This document shows, one piece after another, positions 23,201 to 35,990 of a stretch of 64,000 bases of DNA. The stretch's first letter is position 1. Every line of letters begins with the position of its first letter. Both the position numbers and the translations under genes were made by a program. Source of the DNA: Dichetophora obliterata (Eukaryota > Arthropoda > Insecta > Diptera > Sciomyzidae); assembly GCA_963920525.1 (NCBI GenBank), contig OY986439.1:209033406-209097405 (forward strand). The letters run 5' to 3'. The notes below the pieces were generated by a model. The model did not search any database, was not told the DNA's origin, and saw only the letters and a list, made by a program, of their open reading frames with translations.

Positions 23201-23412
23201 TTTTAGCACGTATGAGCAGCGCTCAATAATAGACACATTTTTTGTAACCATGCTATAGAAAAAGTGCACAAAGCAACAGATGAAGCATGGAGAAAAAATG
23301 GCAGGCTGCTCGAACTGTCAGGTTTTGTAAAAAAAATGCTGGCGATTTAACAGAGCGAAACCGAAAAGAAAAGGTAAAGAGATTAATTTTAAAGTTTCAG
23401 TATTTAAAAAAG
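20246..23412. other. 3.2 kb of non-coding DNA without recognised elements
   Basis: Mostly unique-looking, moderately AT-rich. A CT-rich microsatellite lies near 21021-21046, and GA-rich runs occur near 20860 and 21240. The segment 22.65-23.2 kb is the least AT-rich part and has CAG/CAA-type runs. A minus-strand frame there (22960-23187) has no recognisable domain and I do not call it a gene. Confidence 0.5.
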
Positions 23413-23775
23413 TACACAGTAAAAAATTTGAGGGTAAATTTTATCTTTTTTATAAAATTTGTGAGGTATAAACTATTTTTATTCCAAATAATTTATAAAT
23501 TTTATACCACTCAATATTATAAAAATAATAAAACAAATATAATTTAAAAATTTTATATGGATATCATGTGTAAATCAAAATGTATTCTGGTTCGAAAGTA
23601 AAAAATTCACCGAAATCGGGAATTTTAAAAATATAGTGGTTTCGAGTGGTCTGACGAGAAAAATAGTCTGGAAAAGTTTATAAGATTTGATGGTATAAAT
23701 TTTAAAACATTTTTGGTTTGGATTTATATGTATACCAAACAGTATAAAATGTATCCTCATATTTTTTACTGTGTA
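23413..23775. mobile_element. TIR MITE with TA flanks (mariner-like ends)
   Basis: The ends CACAGTAAAAAAT (from 23415) and ATTTTTTACTGTG (to 23773) are inverted repeats. Each is followed inward by GAGGGTAAATTTTAT-like and GAGGATACATTTTAT-like sequence. A TA dinucleotide flanks both ends, the target duplication of Tc1/mariner elements. The length is about 359 bp, with no coding capacity. Confidence 0.65.
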
Positions 23776-24153
23776 GGAAGAGGGAAATTTAGGGAAATTA
23801 TCGAAAGTAAAAAATTGTAAAAAAATAAAGCCCAAATTGGAAAACCCTTAAAAAAACTGATTTTTAATGTAGAAAATTTATTTAAAATTTAAACTAACAA
23901 ATAAGATAAGCATACAAAAATGATAAGAACGCTAAAATTCGCTAAGTAAAGGATATTTTTTACACATACAAATTTTTTTACAGATATAGGAGTATATCTG
24001 GTTGTCAAACCAGCTCAGATTGCGCACGTCTTATTGGCATTTATGTTAAGTGTAGTTTGGAAAATTACCGTAGAAAAAGCCACACCCGTATAAGAATCAA
24101 ATCAGCAGCAAATGAACTCAAAGGACCCTCGTTTTTGTTGTAAAACGTAGAAG

Positions 24154-25470
24154 TAATGGTAGTGGTAATGCTAATGTTAATGGTAATGGTAATGGTAGTG
24201 GTAATGGTAATGGTAATGGTAATGGTAATGGTAATGGTACTGGTAATGGTAATAGTATTGTTAATGGTTATAGTAATAGTAATTATAATGGTAATGATAA
24301 TAGTAATATTACTGGTAGTGATAGTGGTGATGGTAGTGGTGGTGGTAATGGTAATGGAAATGGCAATGGTATTGGTAATGGTAATGTTAATGGTAATGGT
24401 AATGGTAATGGTAATGGTAATGGTAATGGTAATGGTAATGGTAATGGTTATGGTAATGGTAATGTAAATGGTAATGGTAATGGTAATGGTAATGGTAATG
24501 GTAATGGTAATGGTAATGGTAATGGTAATGGTAATGGTAATGGTAATGGTAATGGTAATGGTAATGGTAATGGTAATGGTAATGGTAATGGTAATGGTAA
24601 TGGTAATGGTAATGGTAATGGTAATGGTAATGGTAATGGTAATGGTAATGGTAATGGTAATGGTAATGGTAATGGTAATGGTAATGGTAATGGTAATGGT
24701 AATGGTAATGATAATAGTAATGTTAATGGTAGTGGTAGTGGTGATGGTGATGGTAGTGGTAGTGGTTATGGTAATGGTAATGGAAATAGAAATGGAAATG
24801 GTAATGGAAATGGAAATGGTAATGGTAAAAGTAATGGTAATGGAAATGGTAATGGTAATGGTAATGGTAATGGTAATGGTAATGGTAATGGTAATGGTAA
24901 TGGTAATGGTAATGGTAATGGTAATGGTAATGGTAATGATAATGGTAATGGTAATGGTAGTGGTAATGGTAATGGTAGTGGTAGCGGTAATGGTAATGGA
25001 AATAGAAATGGAAATGGTAGTGGTAGTGGTAATGGTAATGGAAATGGAAATAGTAACGGTGTTGGTAATGATAATGATAATGGTAATGGTAATCGTCATG
25101 GCAATGGTAATTGTAATTGTAATTGTGTTGTAATGGTAATGGTAATAGTAATTGTAATGGCTTTGGTAATGGTCATGGTAATGGTAATGGTAGTGGTAAT
25201 GGTAATGGAAATGGTAATGGTAATGGTAATGGCATTGGAAATGGTAATAGTAATAGTAATAGTAATAGTAATGGTAATGGTAATGGGAATGGTAATGGTA
25301 ATGTTAATGGTAATGGTAATGGTAATGGTAATTGTAATTGTTATTGTAATTGTAATTGTAATTGTAATTGTAATTGTAATTGTAATGGTAATGGAAATGG
25401 ACATAGAAATGGAAATGGTAACAGTAATAGTAATAGCAATAGTAATGTTAATGGTAATGGTAATGGTAAA
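24154..25470 (+). repeat. hexanucleotide (TAATGG)n array, ~1.3 kb
   Basis: The unit GGTAAT repeats with variants (GGTAGT, GGAAAT, TGTAAT, GATAAT). The purest block is about 24466-24708. Variant-rich blocks near 24290-24370, 24705-24800 and 24950-25045 resemble each other, so segments of the array seem to have been duplicated. A TGTAAT sub-array lies at 25328-25385. Because the unit is 6 bp, frames stay open for hundreds of codons on both strands (Met-Val on +, Ile-Thr on -). These are artefacts, not genes. Confidence 0.97.
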
Positions 25471-26757
25471 AATATAAGAAGGCGTATTAATATTAAAAAG
25501 ATATTTATATAAACCAAAATGTCTGTAATTACTCCAGACACACAAATGCATCCTTAAAGAAAAATTAGTTAAAAATGGGAAACAAAGGATAGAAAATTTT
25601 TATACAAAAACCAGTTTTATTTATAAAATCTGGTATGAAAAAATATACGTTTAGCCATAATTTTTAATTGTAAAGAGATATTGGGGAAATTTTTTCACAT
25701 AAATTATTTTTGAGACTTGAATTTTTTGTAAAAATATAAAAACAACATTATGGAAAAAATAAATTATGTAAAAAAAATTTAAGGGAGTACCTATGTTGTT
25801 TGATGACAAATACAAAAAAATAATTTTTGCGCTTAACTGGAAGAATTTTTGCAAATTAATGCTATGTCATGAAAGGTAGTCCGATGTTCAATTTTTACTT
25901 GATTTTATTTTTACAGCAAAAACAATTTTTATTAATTCTTTGACTAAAAAGTCAATATTTTGTACCTTTTTTGACAAAATCATAAAACAGATAGCTGTGA
26001 TTATATGTCAAAGCGCCCACGTTTCTGGCATCACTATTTTAGAAAATTTTGAAATTCTCTAGGTGAATAGTTCTCCTGAAAAGTGTTATATCTGCGTTCT
26101 TTTTCTTGGATTTAAAATTTTGTTTTAAAAATATACACTGTAAAAAATATCACAAAATCCTAAAAAATACAATAAGTGCATGCATTCAAATAGATGTAGT
26201 TTTGAAACCGTCAGTTGTACGGAAAAAGTGTATATCTATTTTAAAGATCTTGAACTTGTCTATTTGGTGGTATATTTTTTTTGCAGCATTTTTATGAAAA
26301 ATTCTTTTTTTTTAACTTGAAATTTTCATTCACATTTTTCGTAGTCTTCGCAAAAAATTTTTTATTGTTTTAGTTCATAGTTGAGTTAAGGCATTAATTT
26401 TAAAGGCTAAGACACAATTTTAGGTTGGGACTCCGACGATTGCTATTTTTAACCAAATTTTTAAAAAATGCCTGCAAAAAATTTTCTATTTTTCCTATAT
26501 TTTAAAATTCCACGTTTTCAAATATCGTTTTAAAATTATTTTAAGTTTTTAAAAATATAAAAAATAAAACTAATTGGTTTTATTAATTGTTAGCTTAATT
26601 TGAATACTAACAGATTTATTTGAATACTAAAATATAGTTTTGGATGATCATTGGTATTAATTAGCAGAAAAAAATTTGGATTTTTCGGTATAAAAATAGG
26701 CAACCTTTTGAAGGCATTTTTAAAATATTCGTGAAAAATAGCCATAGTTGGAGGTCG
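25471..26757. other. AT-rich non-coding stretch
   Basis: No element resolved. A single ACACTGTAAAAAATAT near 26137 resembles the ends of the TA-flanked MITE at 23.4 kb and may be an orphan end. Confidence 0.5.
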
Positions 26758-27290
26758 AAAAAATATAAAAAATATAAAAAATATAAAAAATATAAAAAAT
26801 ATAAAAAATATAAAAAATATAAAAAATATAAAAAATATAAAAAATATAAAAAATATAAAAAATATAAAAAATATAAAAAATATAAAAAATATAAAAAATA
26901 TAAAAAATATAAAAAATATAAAAAATATAAAAAATATAAAAAATATAAAAAATATAAAAAATATAAAAAATATAAAAAATATAAAAAATATAAAAAATAT
27001 AAAAAATATAAAAAATATAAAAAATATAAAAAATATAAAAAATATAAAAAATATAAAAAATATAAAAAATATAAAAAATATAAAAAATATAAAAAATATA
27101 AAAAATATAAAAAATATAAAAAATATAAAAAATATAAAAAATATAAAAAATATAAAAAATATAAAAAATATAAAAAATATAAAAAATATAAAAAATATAA
27201 AAAGTATAAAAAATATAAAAAATATAAAAAATATAAAAAATATAAAAGATATAAAAAAATATAAAAAATATAAAAAATATAAAAAATAAA
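26758..27290 (+). repeat. 9-bp (TATAAAAAA)n array
   Basis: The unit TATAAAAAA repeats almost without error for about 430 bases, with first changes near 27204 and 27247. All frames without stops give Lys-Lys-Tyr on + and Phe/Ile runs on -. These are artefacts of a 9-bp period. The near-perfect repetition suggests recent expansion. Confidence 0.97.
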
Positions 27291-27592
27291 AAAATATTAA
27301 AAGCAAAATATAAAAAAAATGTAAACACAAAAAATAAAAAAATATTAAAAGCAAGAAATTAAAAAAAATAAAAAAATATAAAAACGATATAAACAAATAT
27401 TAAAAGCAAAAAATAAAAACAAAAACTGAAAACAAAATATTAAAGTAAAAAAAAATATAAAAAGAAAAAAAAAATATAAAAAGCAAAAAAAAAATATTAA
27501 AAGCAAATATAAAAAAACATTAAAAGCTAAAAATAAAAAAAATATAAAAAACCAAAAGGCAGAAAAACGAATTACAAAAAAAAAAAAGAAAA
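27291..27592 (+). repeat. decayed A-rich flank of the 9-bp array
   Basis: An extended A-rich region with at least five ATATTAAAAGC-type motifs (for example near 27294, 27342, 27399 and 27493) and variants of the TATAAAAAA unit. Decay is one-sided: the left edge of the pure array is sharp. Confidence 0.7.
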
Positions 27593-27732
27593 ACACATGG
27601 GGCTCTCCCGCAACCTCCACGTGGTGACCCTGAACACAATTTATGTCACTAGTGGCAGGCTAGTTGCGGGTTTTTTGTTTCTCAATTTTATAACATATTT
27701 ATCGTTTTAAAAGTGCTATTTTCTAAAGCCTT

Positions 27733-28245
27733 GTATATTTATTTTTAGTTCAAGCATCACATGTCAGATTCGGTAAAAGCGTCCCCTTATTTTCTCTCGT
27801 ATCCGGTCTCTTTTTTAACACCCCAGAACCAATAACCAAGAAATCCCGCAAACTTTTTCTAACATGCTCGGAAACTATCCTACCCACCCCTACCCCCAAT
27901 TTAAATAAACTGGTGTCAATATTAGACGAGATACACTATTTTATTGATAGTGCTACGCCCCTTTGTTGAAGAAGAAGATCCCATCTACTACTGTACCAAA
28001 TATCAATAAACTACTGCCAGTATTAGACGAGATACACTTTTTTATTGATAGTGCCACGCCCCTTTGTTGAAGAAGAAGATCCCACCTACTACTGCATCGA
28101 ATATCAATAAACTAGTGCCATTATTAGGCGAGATACAGTATTTTATTGATAGTGACACGTGCCTTTGTTGAATCCCGCCCACTTTTTCCATCGCGCTTAG
28201 AAAATATGCTTTATTCCAAGTATCCTGCGCCAAGCTTTATTAAAT
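27733..28245 (+). repeat. ~120-bp tandem family, copy A
   Basis: About three units carry AATAAACT, a TATTAGACGAGATACA block, TTTTATTGATAGTG, CACGCCCCTTTGTTGAAGAA and CCCATCTACTACTG. Unit spacing is about 120 bp. The unique-looking head (27733-27850) and tail (28160-28245) both recur, in reverse orientation, at 53838-54681, so this is one copy of a dispersed element with internal tandem units. No coding capacity. Confidence 0.75.
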
Positions 28246-29561
28246 TCTGTCTTTTCAACGCCGAGATATGATTTTTGACAACTTTTTATAAATTTCTGGC
28301 CCAATGTGCATGACTTTGTAGGAACAAACATTTGGTGAGCGAATCATTTCAAGAAATGGCCCTGTCTTCTAGCCGTCTAGGTTTTTGGTGATTTAACTAC
28401 CTTGGAGTCGTTTTTTAGAAGAATAAATCAAGTCACATACGTATGCAGGTAGGTGTGGCACATAGCGTTTAGGTTTTATGGTGTATCTCAGTACAATTTG
28501 TTGGTCCCGGAACTGGCGACACCGAAAAAAAGTCCCTCATTCAACACAGTTAAAATTATAATAAATATACCTATATGTATAAGCACTTACTGTCAGAGCT
28601 ATTGTCTTGAATTCAACAAATTTTTTTACCAATATTTAAAAAAATTAAATCTTTTTACTTTTTTGATCATGACAGATGGGCGTGTCATATCCACGGAACC
28701 ATTTCATATCAAGTTGTTATATCCTTTGGTATCTATTAAGGTGAAATCAGTACAGTCGTTTTATTATTATATTTTTCGGAACAAAGTAGGTAGGCGTGGC
28801 CTGCTTATGGTTAACCTATGCTTTTATCAGCAAAAATGCACTTTTGGTAGCTTTTTCGTTAAAAACACTTTGCACTTTTTGAAACTGTATGTTTTTTGTG
28901 TTTCTATTTGAAGTAAGTAGGCGTGGTAAATAAAAACCAGCCTATTCTAACTTGATTAAAATAAAGAATCGTAATTTTTAATTGTTAGTTTAATAACCAC
29001 ACAACGTTAAAAAACTATTTTATAAAATATTTAAAAATATATAAAAAGAATGTTTTACTTGTTGTGAGAGCACATATTGCAGAACTGCTTGTAATTTGAG
29101 TGCAGAAGAAAAGAAGATTTGAGTTTTACATTATGCTTAATGGAAGTATACTCTTTAGAAATATCCCAAAAATTTCCAGTCATCAATTAAAAACACTTAA
29201 CTCACTACAACCGAAAGCCCTGCATGCCGGCTCTTCAAGAAAAATTACAAATATTAAATGTCAGCAGCTACAAAACGACATGATTTTATCTTTTGCTTGT
29301 CCAAATAATTCACGCTCGCCTCACTTGCCATCTCTTTCTGGCAAATATCCATAGGCCTTGGAAGTCCTCGATTGCTTTGGTTCAATTAAAGTCCATCTGT
29401 TGTGTTTTTTTTTAAATAAAGGTGGCCGTCTACTGTAAATTGTCCAAAAATGTGCATTGTTTTTATTTTATAGATATATGTGTTTAACAGAGCTGGGAGA
29501 TAAGGTTTACGATTACAACACGATTACGATTGCAGTAATCTTTTATTTAAAAAAAAAAACG
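28246..29561. other. non-coding stretch, nothing recognised
   Basis: GGCGTGGC/GGTGTGGC-type motifs recur (28450, 28790 and 28920) but no unit could be defined. The + strand frame at 28453-28911 shows no domain I recognise. Confidence 0.45.
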
Positions 29562-29740
29562 GGATTACAATTTAAATAATCCTTTATAGAATGAGCTAAG
29601 ACTACGATTCCAGCAATCGTTATTTTGAAAATGTCGAATTATAGTCATTATAGTAGTCGTAATTTCGACTTTTTCAAAATTACGATTACTTCAATCGTAA
29701 TCTTAGCTCATTCGATGGCGGATTACTTTAATTGTAATGC
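29562..29740. repeat. inverted repeat, ~78-bp arms, ~20-nt loop
   Basis: Left arm 29562-29640 and right arm 29661-29740 are inverted copies sharing GAATGAGCTAAGA, ACGATT..AG.AATCGT and TTTTGAAAA..TCGA. A third copy in the left-arm orientation lies at about 29851-29930. ACGATTACAGTAATCGT-type sequence is itself palindromic. It is probably a MITE or foldback element; the edges are not resolved. Confidence 0.6.
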
Positions 29741-30123
29741 CGTTTTTTTTATTATAAGGACCACAGTAATCTATTGCAAGGATTGCTTTTACTAAATATA
29801 AGTGAAAACCTTACTTACTTTAGAAAGTGTATTTCAATAAAAATACGGGATTAAAATTAAAGTAATCCTTCATCGACTGGGCTAAAATTACGATTACAGT
29901 AATCGTAATTTCAACTTTTCCAAAATTGAGACTACTGCAATCGTAATCTAAGATCGTTCTACAGACAGAGAAGTTATAAAATTAAAATAAAGTTTTTTAG
30001 AATAAAATTAGGGCTAAGATATTGCACACAGCAGTAAAAACATATAATGATAAATATTAAATAACGCCGAATAAGTGCCGAATAAGGACAAAATAAAACG
30101 CAAATACTTTTATTTTGATCTGT

Positions 30124-30620
30124 GAATAGATGAAAACAAACAGAGTCCTGAGTGCTAACCATTCCAATAGCCAAATATGGTTTAACATATCTCCATCTTA
30201 TATGGAAAAAATCAGAATTTTTGAAAAAAATGTCTTAGAGCATGTACTTCTACATATAGATCTGAAAGCAGTGGCTATACAAAATATATATAAAACAAGT
30301 TTTTATATAACAAAGCTAAAGTAAGTAGGATAGATAATTTCATTATTCATCTCATTAGGAACCATATAAGAAAAACCTTTGGATGCACCGAGAATAATTT
30401 GATTCTGGCTCCGTATTATGCCAATTATGATTATATATACACATCGTTACAAAGCGGATATGTACCACCTGAGGCCTTTTTGTACTGACATAAGAAAGGA
30501 TTTATTCAAAATGCATGCGGCATTCCTGTATCTTACCACATATATAGACGAGCCAATAACAAATCTATACATTGTAAAGAAATTACTACTCAAAATCGCA
30601 GATTTGACTTAAGCTTCTAC
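30124..30620 (+). pseudogene. non-LTR retrotransposon ORF2 C-terminal remnant
   Basis: Frame 1 encodes ISPSYMEKIRIFEKN. After a frameshift near 30315 the next frame gives SRIDNFIIHLIRNHIRKTF, then ANYDYIYTSLQSGYVPPEA, then a stop. After a further shift the text continues as DIRKDLFKMHAAFLYL. I recognise the ISPxYMEKIRxFE...RIDNFI..LIRNH...GYVPPEAFLYLD layout from the region behind the reverse transcriptase in Jockey-like insect LINEs; the clade is inferred. No upstream RT motifs are left here, as expected for a 5'-truncated, decayed copy. Confidence 0.65.
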
Positions 30621-33199
30621 TTAAAAGATAAAAATATGAATCGAAACTTTAATATTAAAAAGTATTGGTGGCTTACTGAATAACTTGATTTCGTAATTTT
30701 ATCCCTTGACTTTTACCCACAAACCCTCTAAAATATTAAAGTAATGTTTTTTTTTAAATTTTTTCTTTACATGAAACGATATTTATTACATCCTTTATAA
30801 TGTATAATCATGTTAAGCAAATTTAAAAAATTTTGTATTTTCTATAAAAATAATTAATGTACTTGAGAGCCCGAATATGGGACAGTGTATAAAAAGTTTA
30901 ATATCTAACTGTCTGTTTATTTATAGTAAAATATTATGAATTTTGTTTAAATAAACATAGAAAAAAAGATGACAACGAACACTGAAAATAACAACTTGCT
31001 GTTATTTATATTCCTCAAGAAATTAAAATTATTTTAATTTTTTCTATTGGCCAAAGTAGATTACCCTCTTAAGTATTTTGCAGTTGTCTGAGTTTCTTAA
31101 GGGTTCTTTAAATTATTTTTAAGCCTGCATTTCGGAACAATAAATTCTTAATGAAACAATTTCCTCTACTGACCCGCTTTTGTGAAGTGCATGTGAATTG
31201 TGTGTGCGTGTGTTGTTTTGTGCACACCACTTTTAATCGGATATTCAATCAATGTCATAATAATTGATTGAATTTTTGAATTTGTTTGCCTGCCATGAAT
31301 ATTATTCAAGTTTTAGAATGAAATCAACTGCATCAGGCAAGCAGCAAAAATCAAGTGTTTGGTTGGGAAACACTCAAGATGCCGAAAATTAAAATCAAAT
31401 GAGATAACTTTATTTGCTTTTAAGTGCATTTTAGATTTTGCAATCAAATCTTGAAATAGTTTTTCTACCGACAACAAGCAATAATGTGAAAATTTTTATT
31501 TAATGTTTTCAATACTTAAGTACAGCTTTTGATATTAATAATAAATTAACTTATTTTATATTTTTATAAATCAACTTATTAAAACTTTTTTCAAGTATTT
31601 TTTAATCGTACATAATTATTATGAGAGCATTTTTTGTTAACTTTTTTAATTTTAATGATCTTCAATAAGTGTTTTTTTATATTTATATATTTTAAATGAA
31701 TAAATAAATTAGAAAACCTTTTTTATGAGTTAATGTAAAACATTTTTTACTGTCACTCACTATTAAACAAAATTTAAAAAGAAATGTTTTAATGTCGAAT
31801 AAAAATGTTACAAACTCTAACCCCAATTTTTGAAATGCATCTATAAAATTTAGACAATTTTCACAATCAACAAAAAATTTTTTTTTTATGTATTACTTCA
31901 AGTTGACCGTATGTTCTAGCTGTCATTTACCAAATGAAGATTTATTGCTTTTCTGGCCAAATTTTTTTCAACGCTCTAAAATGTTTTTTTTTTTAAATTA
32001 AATCAAAACAGAATTCACAAAATTGTTAACTGGGCGCATTGCTTGTGTTACGAGTTTTTGTCTAGCTTTCACTATGAATACGATTGAATCACTGTCTTGC
32101 TTCTATACCCCTTCCCCGTACCCCCTTTAAAATTGTCACTGCGCCACCATATGAAAATGAAGCAGCAGCAAATAAATTGACATGAAAACAGTTATGTGAC
32201 GCTCATACCAAAGCAGGCCGACGAATTTTCATATCGTTTTTGTTGTTGTTGTTGTTTCTGTTTTTATTTTTGTTGTTGTTTTCATCTGCCATTTGCAGAG
32301 TAGCGCACATGTTCTTGGCAAAAAATGAAAGATATCATACATAAAAACAATGAAAAAGTAAAAATATGCATATAAAATATAAAAAACAAAACAACACAAA
32401 ACTCAAATAGATAATAGGCACAAAAGAGAGAAAAATAATAAAAGCCAGAGATATGACAACAATAAAACAACAAACAATTACGCTGCGAAAATTTATGCAC
32501 TGTACCAAAAGCAAAGAATGAGGCGGTCGCTTGTTTTTCAGTTTTTCAGGATGACGAGAGAAGAGACGCGGGGGTAGGAAAAGTGTCAACAATTTAATAG
32601 ACATTAAAAGCAATTTGTTGAATTGAGTTTAAGTTGATTTGGTTTTCGTTAATTAAAGCAAAATTCAATTTAGTTCCAAGCTATAATTTCATATGCAAAG
32701 CAACTGAAGAGTTGTTGAGTTTAAGTAATGAGTAGCATCAAGCATAAAAAACATCAATGAATGTGAATTAGATTCAATGGAAAAAAACTAATTCTAACAT
32801 ATGAAAAAGGCGAAAAAATATTTTATTATAAACACAAATTTTTGGAAACAACATTTTCTTAGGCTATATAGCAATGGAAACAATCGACCTTAAGGATCAA
32901 AAGAAACAAGCAACAATATGAACTGGCGTACGTTACAAAAAACGGAAGTGATTTTTGACTTGGATTACAAAATTTGCAAAACTCTCTGAATTGGGCAAGG
33001 CTTTTTGTATACAACTTTTTGTGGAAGGGTTTCAAATAACATAAGTCTATTTTCCAAGTGACCAAATTTAAAAATCTTCTTTGGTTTTTTTTATTAGGCT
33101 TTTTGATCTGGCGTAACGTTACTGGCGTTACGTTACTTAAATTTACATTGCAGTTAAGTAATTAAGTAATAAAATAATAACAAATAACAAGTTTTCAAT
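30621..33199. other. 2.6 kb of non-coding DNA without recognised elements
   Basis: AT-rich; a TTG-type run at about 32241-32254. ATTGGCCAAAGTAGATT near 31045 recurs near 61627 but neighbouring bases do not match. No coding signal. Confidence 0.5.
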
Positions 33200-35540
33200 C
33201 TGTTTTAATTTTCTGGTCACGGTAGACATGTACTAATTGCCTCCATTTTAATAAAGAATTAGTATGATTACCTTTATAGAAAAATATTACAAATTGTGAC
33301 TACTGGGACATGTCTTTGTGACTTGCGGGCAAGAAAAAAAATATGTGTTCATTCATAATAAATTATTTTAATCACTTTCGTTATTTTTTAAGCCCAATAA
33401 GTAATTAGGTAGTGAAGTAATTATGTAATTTAGTAATTAAAAAAACAAATTTAATATATTGTCCCTTCCTTGCCTCAACCATTTTCCCCATTATCTTTAG
33501 GCGCATTTCAAAGCATTTACAAAACACGAAAAACAAAAACTTCATTTGTGAATCAGTGTAGACGATTTAATCATCATGCTTAATGAATTTATGTAGAAAT
33601 TGCTTAAATTATTAAAATTAAAATGTTTCTCTTAGCTAATATCATAAAATAATAAATCTTTAATCTGTTCAAATTTTTTGGTCACGGTAGCCATGTATTA
33701 AACGCCTCCATTTTAATAAAGAACTAGTATGATTAGCTTTATAGAAAAAATGACTAAAAATTGTGACTACTGGGACATGTCTTTGTGACTTGCGGGGCAA
33801 GAAAAATATGCGTTCATTCATATTAAGTTATTGTAATCACTTCCATTATTGTTTTACACCCGATAAGTAATAATGTAGTTAGGTAATAATCTAATTTAGC
33901 AATTAAAAAACAAATTTAATATATTGTCCCTTCCTTCCCTTAACCATTTTTCTATTATCTTTAGCCAATGGCTTCTATTTTTACTAAAACAAACAAGTTT
34001 ACGAAATATTTACTAAACATTTACGAAAAAGAAAAACTACATTTGTGAATCAGTGCAGTCGATTTGATCACATGGTTAATGAATTTATGTAGAAACTGCT
34101 TAAATTATTAAAATTGAAATGTTTCTCTAAGCTAATATCATAAAAGAATAACTTTTTAATCTGTTTTAATTTTTTGGTCACAATAGACATTTCTGTGGAA
34201 ATGCCCATGTTCTAAACGCCTTCATTTTAATAAAGAAATAGTATGATTGCCTTTGTAGGAAAAGTAGGAAAATATTACAATTTGTGACTACTGGGACATG
34301 TCTTTGTGACTTGCGCGACAAGAAAAATATGTGTTCATTCATATTAAGCCATTTTGATCACTTTCTTTTAAACTTTTTTAAACTTATGTATTCGTTTAAA
34401 TGTTTTTTTTTTGTAATTAAGTGTTTAAGAAATATTAATTTTTTAAAAATAAAAAAATACATATCTATTTACTTTTACATAAAAGAAAAATTTGGTAATT
34501 TTTTCATTTTGGTAAATTTTTCTAGGAATTTTGGTAGAACATTTTTTTCCTGTGTTGCAACCCTGGTGGTCAGTTGTTTGAGTCACTTTATATGTATAGG
34601 GGTGATGATGGTCCGTTTTCTTATTTATTTCAAACTTTTTATTTTTGTACAGATTTTATTTTGTAATGACTATTTAAACTGAAAAAGTATTTTTGAATGA
34701 AATAAGTAATAAGTAATCATTAAATCATAAGTTTTTAATCAGTTTTAATTTTTTGGTCACGGTAGACTTTACTGAGGAAATGCCCATTTACTAAATGCCT
34801 TCATTTTAATAAAAAGTTAGTGTGATTACCTTTATAGAAAGATTAGAAAAATATTAAAAATTTTGACTACCAGGACATGCCTTTGTGACTGGCGGGACAA
34901 GAAAAATATGTGTTCAATCATATTAAGTTATTTTAATCACTTTCAATATTGTTTTAAACCCAATCAGTAATTAGGTAGTTAGGTAATTATGTAATTTAGT
35001 AATTAAAAAAAAATTTAATATATTGTCCCTTCCTCAACCATTTTTCCATTATCTTTAGCCAATGTCTTCCATTTTTACTAAAACAAACAAGTTTACGAAA
35101 CATTTACGAAAAAGAAAAACTAAATTTAAATAAGTTTACGAAACATTTACTAAACATTTACGAAATAGACAAACTGCATTTGTGAAACAATGCAGTCGAT
35201 TTGATCACCATGGTTAATGAATTTATGAAGAAATTGCTTAAATTATAAAAATTAAAAGGTTTCTCTTAAATAATATCATAAAATAATAAGTATTAGTCTG
35301 TGTTAATTTTTTGGTTACAGTAGACTTTTCTGTAGAAATGCGCTTGTACTAAACGCCTCACCATAAACGTAAAGTATGATTACCTTTATAGGAAAATATT
35401 ACAACTTGTGACTACTGGGACATGTCTTTGTGACTTGTGGGACAAGAAAAATATGTGTTAGTAATAAGTTATTTTAATCAGTTTCATTATTGTTTTAAAC
35501 CCAATTGATAAATTGTAGTTATTTATGTATTTTTCTGTAA
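33200..35540 (+). repeat. tandem array of five ~470-580 bp units
   Basis: TTTGGTCACGGTAGAC-type motifs occur near 33214, 33680, 34173, 34752 and 35311. GGACATGTCTTTGTGACTTG-type motifs occur near 33307, 33774, 34297, 34870 and 35427. Most units also share ATTAAAATTAAAATGTTTCT, GTAATTTAGTAATTAAAAAA and TGTCCCTTCCT. Unit lengths vary from about 465 to 580 bp through indels. A stray fragment, GACTACTGGGACAT, lies near 36658. No coding capacity; nature unknown. Confidence 0.8.
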
Positions 35541-35918
35541 AACATAAAAAATATATCAGAAGCTACGAAAAAATATGACCTCTCACTCTATTATTTAAAA
35601 AAAATGTTGACTTTTTCACCAAATAGGTAAAATTTTGCCTCTCAACAGTTTCATAATAGGACATAAGACACATGCGTCTCCTATGTGGCTTTACTTGCAA
35701 TTTATTACTTCGTCTTCCTACTTTACATTTTGAGATCTTCTTAACATAAGACGCTGTGTGAGTAACTTGCAGTACCTGAATTGGTTTTTGCGTTTATACT
35801 TACCTTAGATTCAACATTCAGTTCTTGTTCGCCATCTCTTGAGTACACATCAGGGTAGTTTAAATTTCCCTCTTGTATGAATAAAACATTTTCGAATATA
35901 TAAGACGCTGTAGAAACA

Positions 35919-35990
35919 TGGTCCAGCCAGGATTGGAACCCAGGACCCCTGGGTAACAATCAAGCGCGCTACCACTAGACTATCGAGGCC
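35919..35990 (-). repeat. tRNA-like sequence, GTT anticodon position
   Basis: The minus strand shows the best-preserved acceptor stem of this family: GGCCTCG against CTGGACC with A as discriminator, about five of seven pairs. The anticodon loop is TTGTTAC (GTT) and the T loop reads TTCCAAT, with a C at the usual purine position. It is close to 12391-12462. A functional tRNA is unlikely; a tRNA-derived repeat fits better. Confidence 0.6.

Noticed and set aside
24065..25551. Very long open frames (up to 344 codons) on both strands
   Set aside because: They are produced by the 6-bp period of the TAATGG array; the peptides are pure Met-Val, Ile-Thr or Asn-Gly runs.
26590..27396. Long Lys-Lys-Tyr and Phe/Ile-rich frames
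   Set aside because: Artefact of the 9-bp TATAAAAAA array.
34284..34682. 132-codon plus-strand frame
   Set aside because: Falls within one unit of the 33-35 kb array and is not open in the other units.
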